DNA of 64,000 nt from Paenibacillus sp. Soil787 (GTDB taxonomy: Bacteria > Bacillota > Bacilli > Paenibacillales > NBRC-103111), in assembly GCF_001429545.1 (NCBI RefSeq), contig NZ_LMSP01000001.1, positions 1,057,585 through 1,121,584 on the forward strand. Reading direction: 5' to 3'. This document shows, piece after piece, positions 63,907 to 64,000 of this stretch. Made by a program: the position numbers and the translations under genes. Position 1 is the stretch's first letter, and the number at the start of each line of letters is the position of its first letter. The notes below the pieces were generated by a model, which saw only the letters and a program-made list of their open reading frames with translations, was not told the DNA's origin and did no database searches.

Positions 63907-63983
63907 TGGCGCGCCCTGAGAGATTCGAACTCCCGACCTTTTGATTCGTAGTCAAATACTCTATCCAGCTGAGCTAAGGGCGC
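63907..63983 (-). tRNA. tRNA-Arg (anticodon ACG)
   Basis: A 77-base gene including encoded CCA (63907-63909). Acceptor GCGCCCT/AGGGCGC, anticodon loop CTACGAA and T-loop TTCGAAT. First of the three tRNAs on the minus strand. Confidence 0.96.
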
Positions 63984-64000
63984 TTATTAAAATGGAGCGG

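Overview
The window reads as chromosome of a Bacillales bacterium, most likely Paenibacillus. The signs are the sigW-rsiW-cdaA-cdaR-glmM-glmS order with a glmS ribozyme, CotS-type spore-coat genes, YesM/YesN two-component and LplABC-type sugar importers, strong AGGAGG ribosome sites, and a B. subtilis-type Fnr with C-terminal cysteines. This is inferred from gene content alone.

Region 1 (1-10.4 kb) is an oxygen-limitation island. It holds adhE-pflB (pflB runs off the left edge), a B-type haem-copper oxidase operon (subunits IIa, II, I), mobA, fnr, a DoxX-family membrane protein, a truncated haemoglobin and one or two small unknown ORFs. Seven FNR boxes (TGTGA-N6-TCACA, each with at least 9 of 10 matches) lie in front of these units. 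Six of the seven are centred 29.5-30.5 bp from a recognisable -10, i.e. about -41.5. One box sits between two divergent units and fits both. Next come a ribA-ribD pair and about 0.8 kb of decayed coding sequence.

Region 2 (13.3-47.2 kb) is a large carbohydrate-utilisation island. It has two LplABC-like importers without their own ATPase, a YesM/YesN pair, a large AraC-type membrane regulator, several uncharacterised (alpha/alpha)6-like or DUF5703-like enzymes, a secreted beta-helix enzyme with two F5/8C domains, and a set that fits oxidative, non-phosphorylated breakdown of a 6-deoxyhexose such as L-fucose or L-rhamnose (mutarotase, aldo/keto reductase, lactonase, enolase-superfamily dehydratase, SDR). 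Three promoters, for the reductase/lactonase operon, the SDR/dehydratase/mutarotase operon and the second importer, share one architecture: GAAC elements 19 and 22-23 bp apart, then exactly 19 bp to a TTG-type -35. This is probably the regulon of the AraC-type protein at 35441-37693. A six-gene operon at 41.6-47.2 kb adds a MocD/MocE/reductase-like three-component oxygenase, a candidate O-demethylase for a methylated sugar.

Region 3 (48.3-64 kb) is mostly core genome: an XRE regulator with tandem 20-bp repeats upstream, glmS and its ribozyme, glmM, cdaR, cdaA, rsiW, sigW, an EamA transporter, ppc, a spore-coat cluster (HipA-like kinase, GT4, CotS) and tRNA-Arg, tRNA-Pro and tRNA-Gly on the minus strand. 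A structured, unassigned intergenic RNA candidate lies upstream of ppc.

No CRISPR array, prophage, transposase or rRNA was seen.
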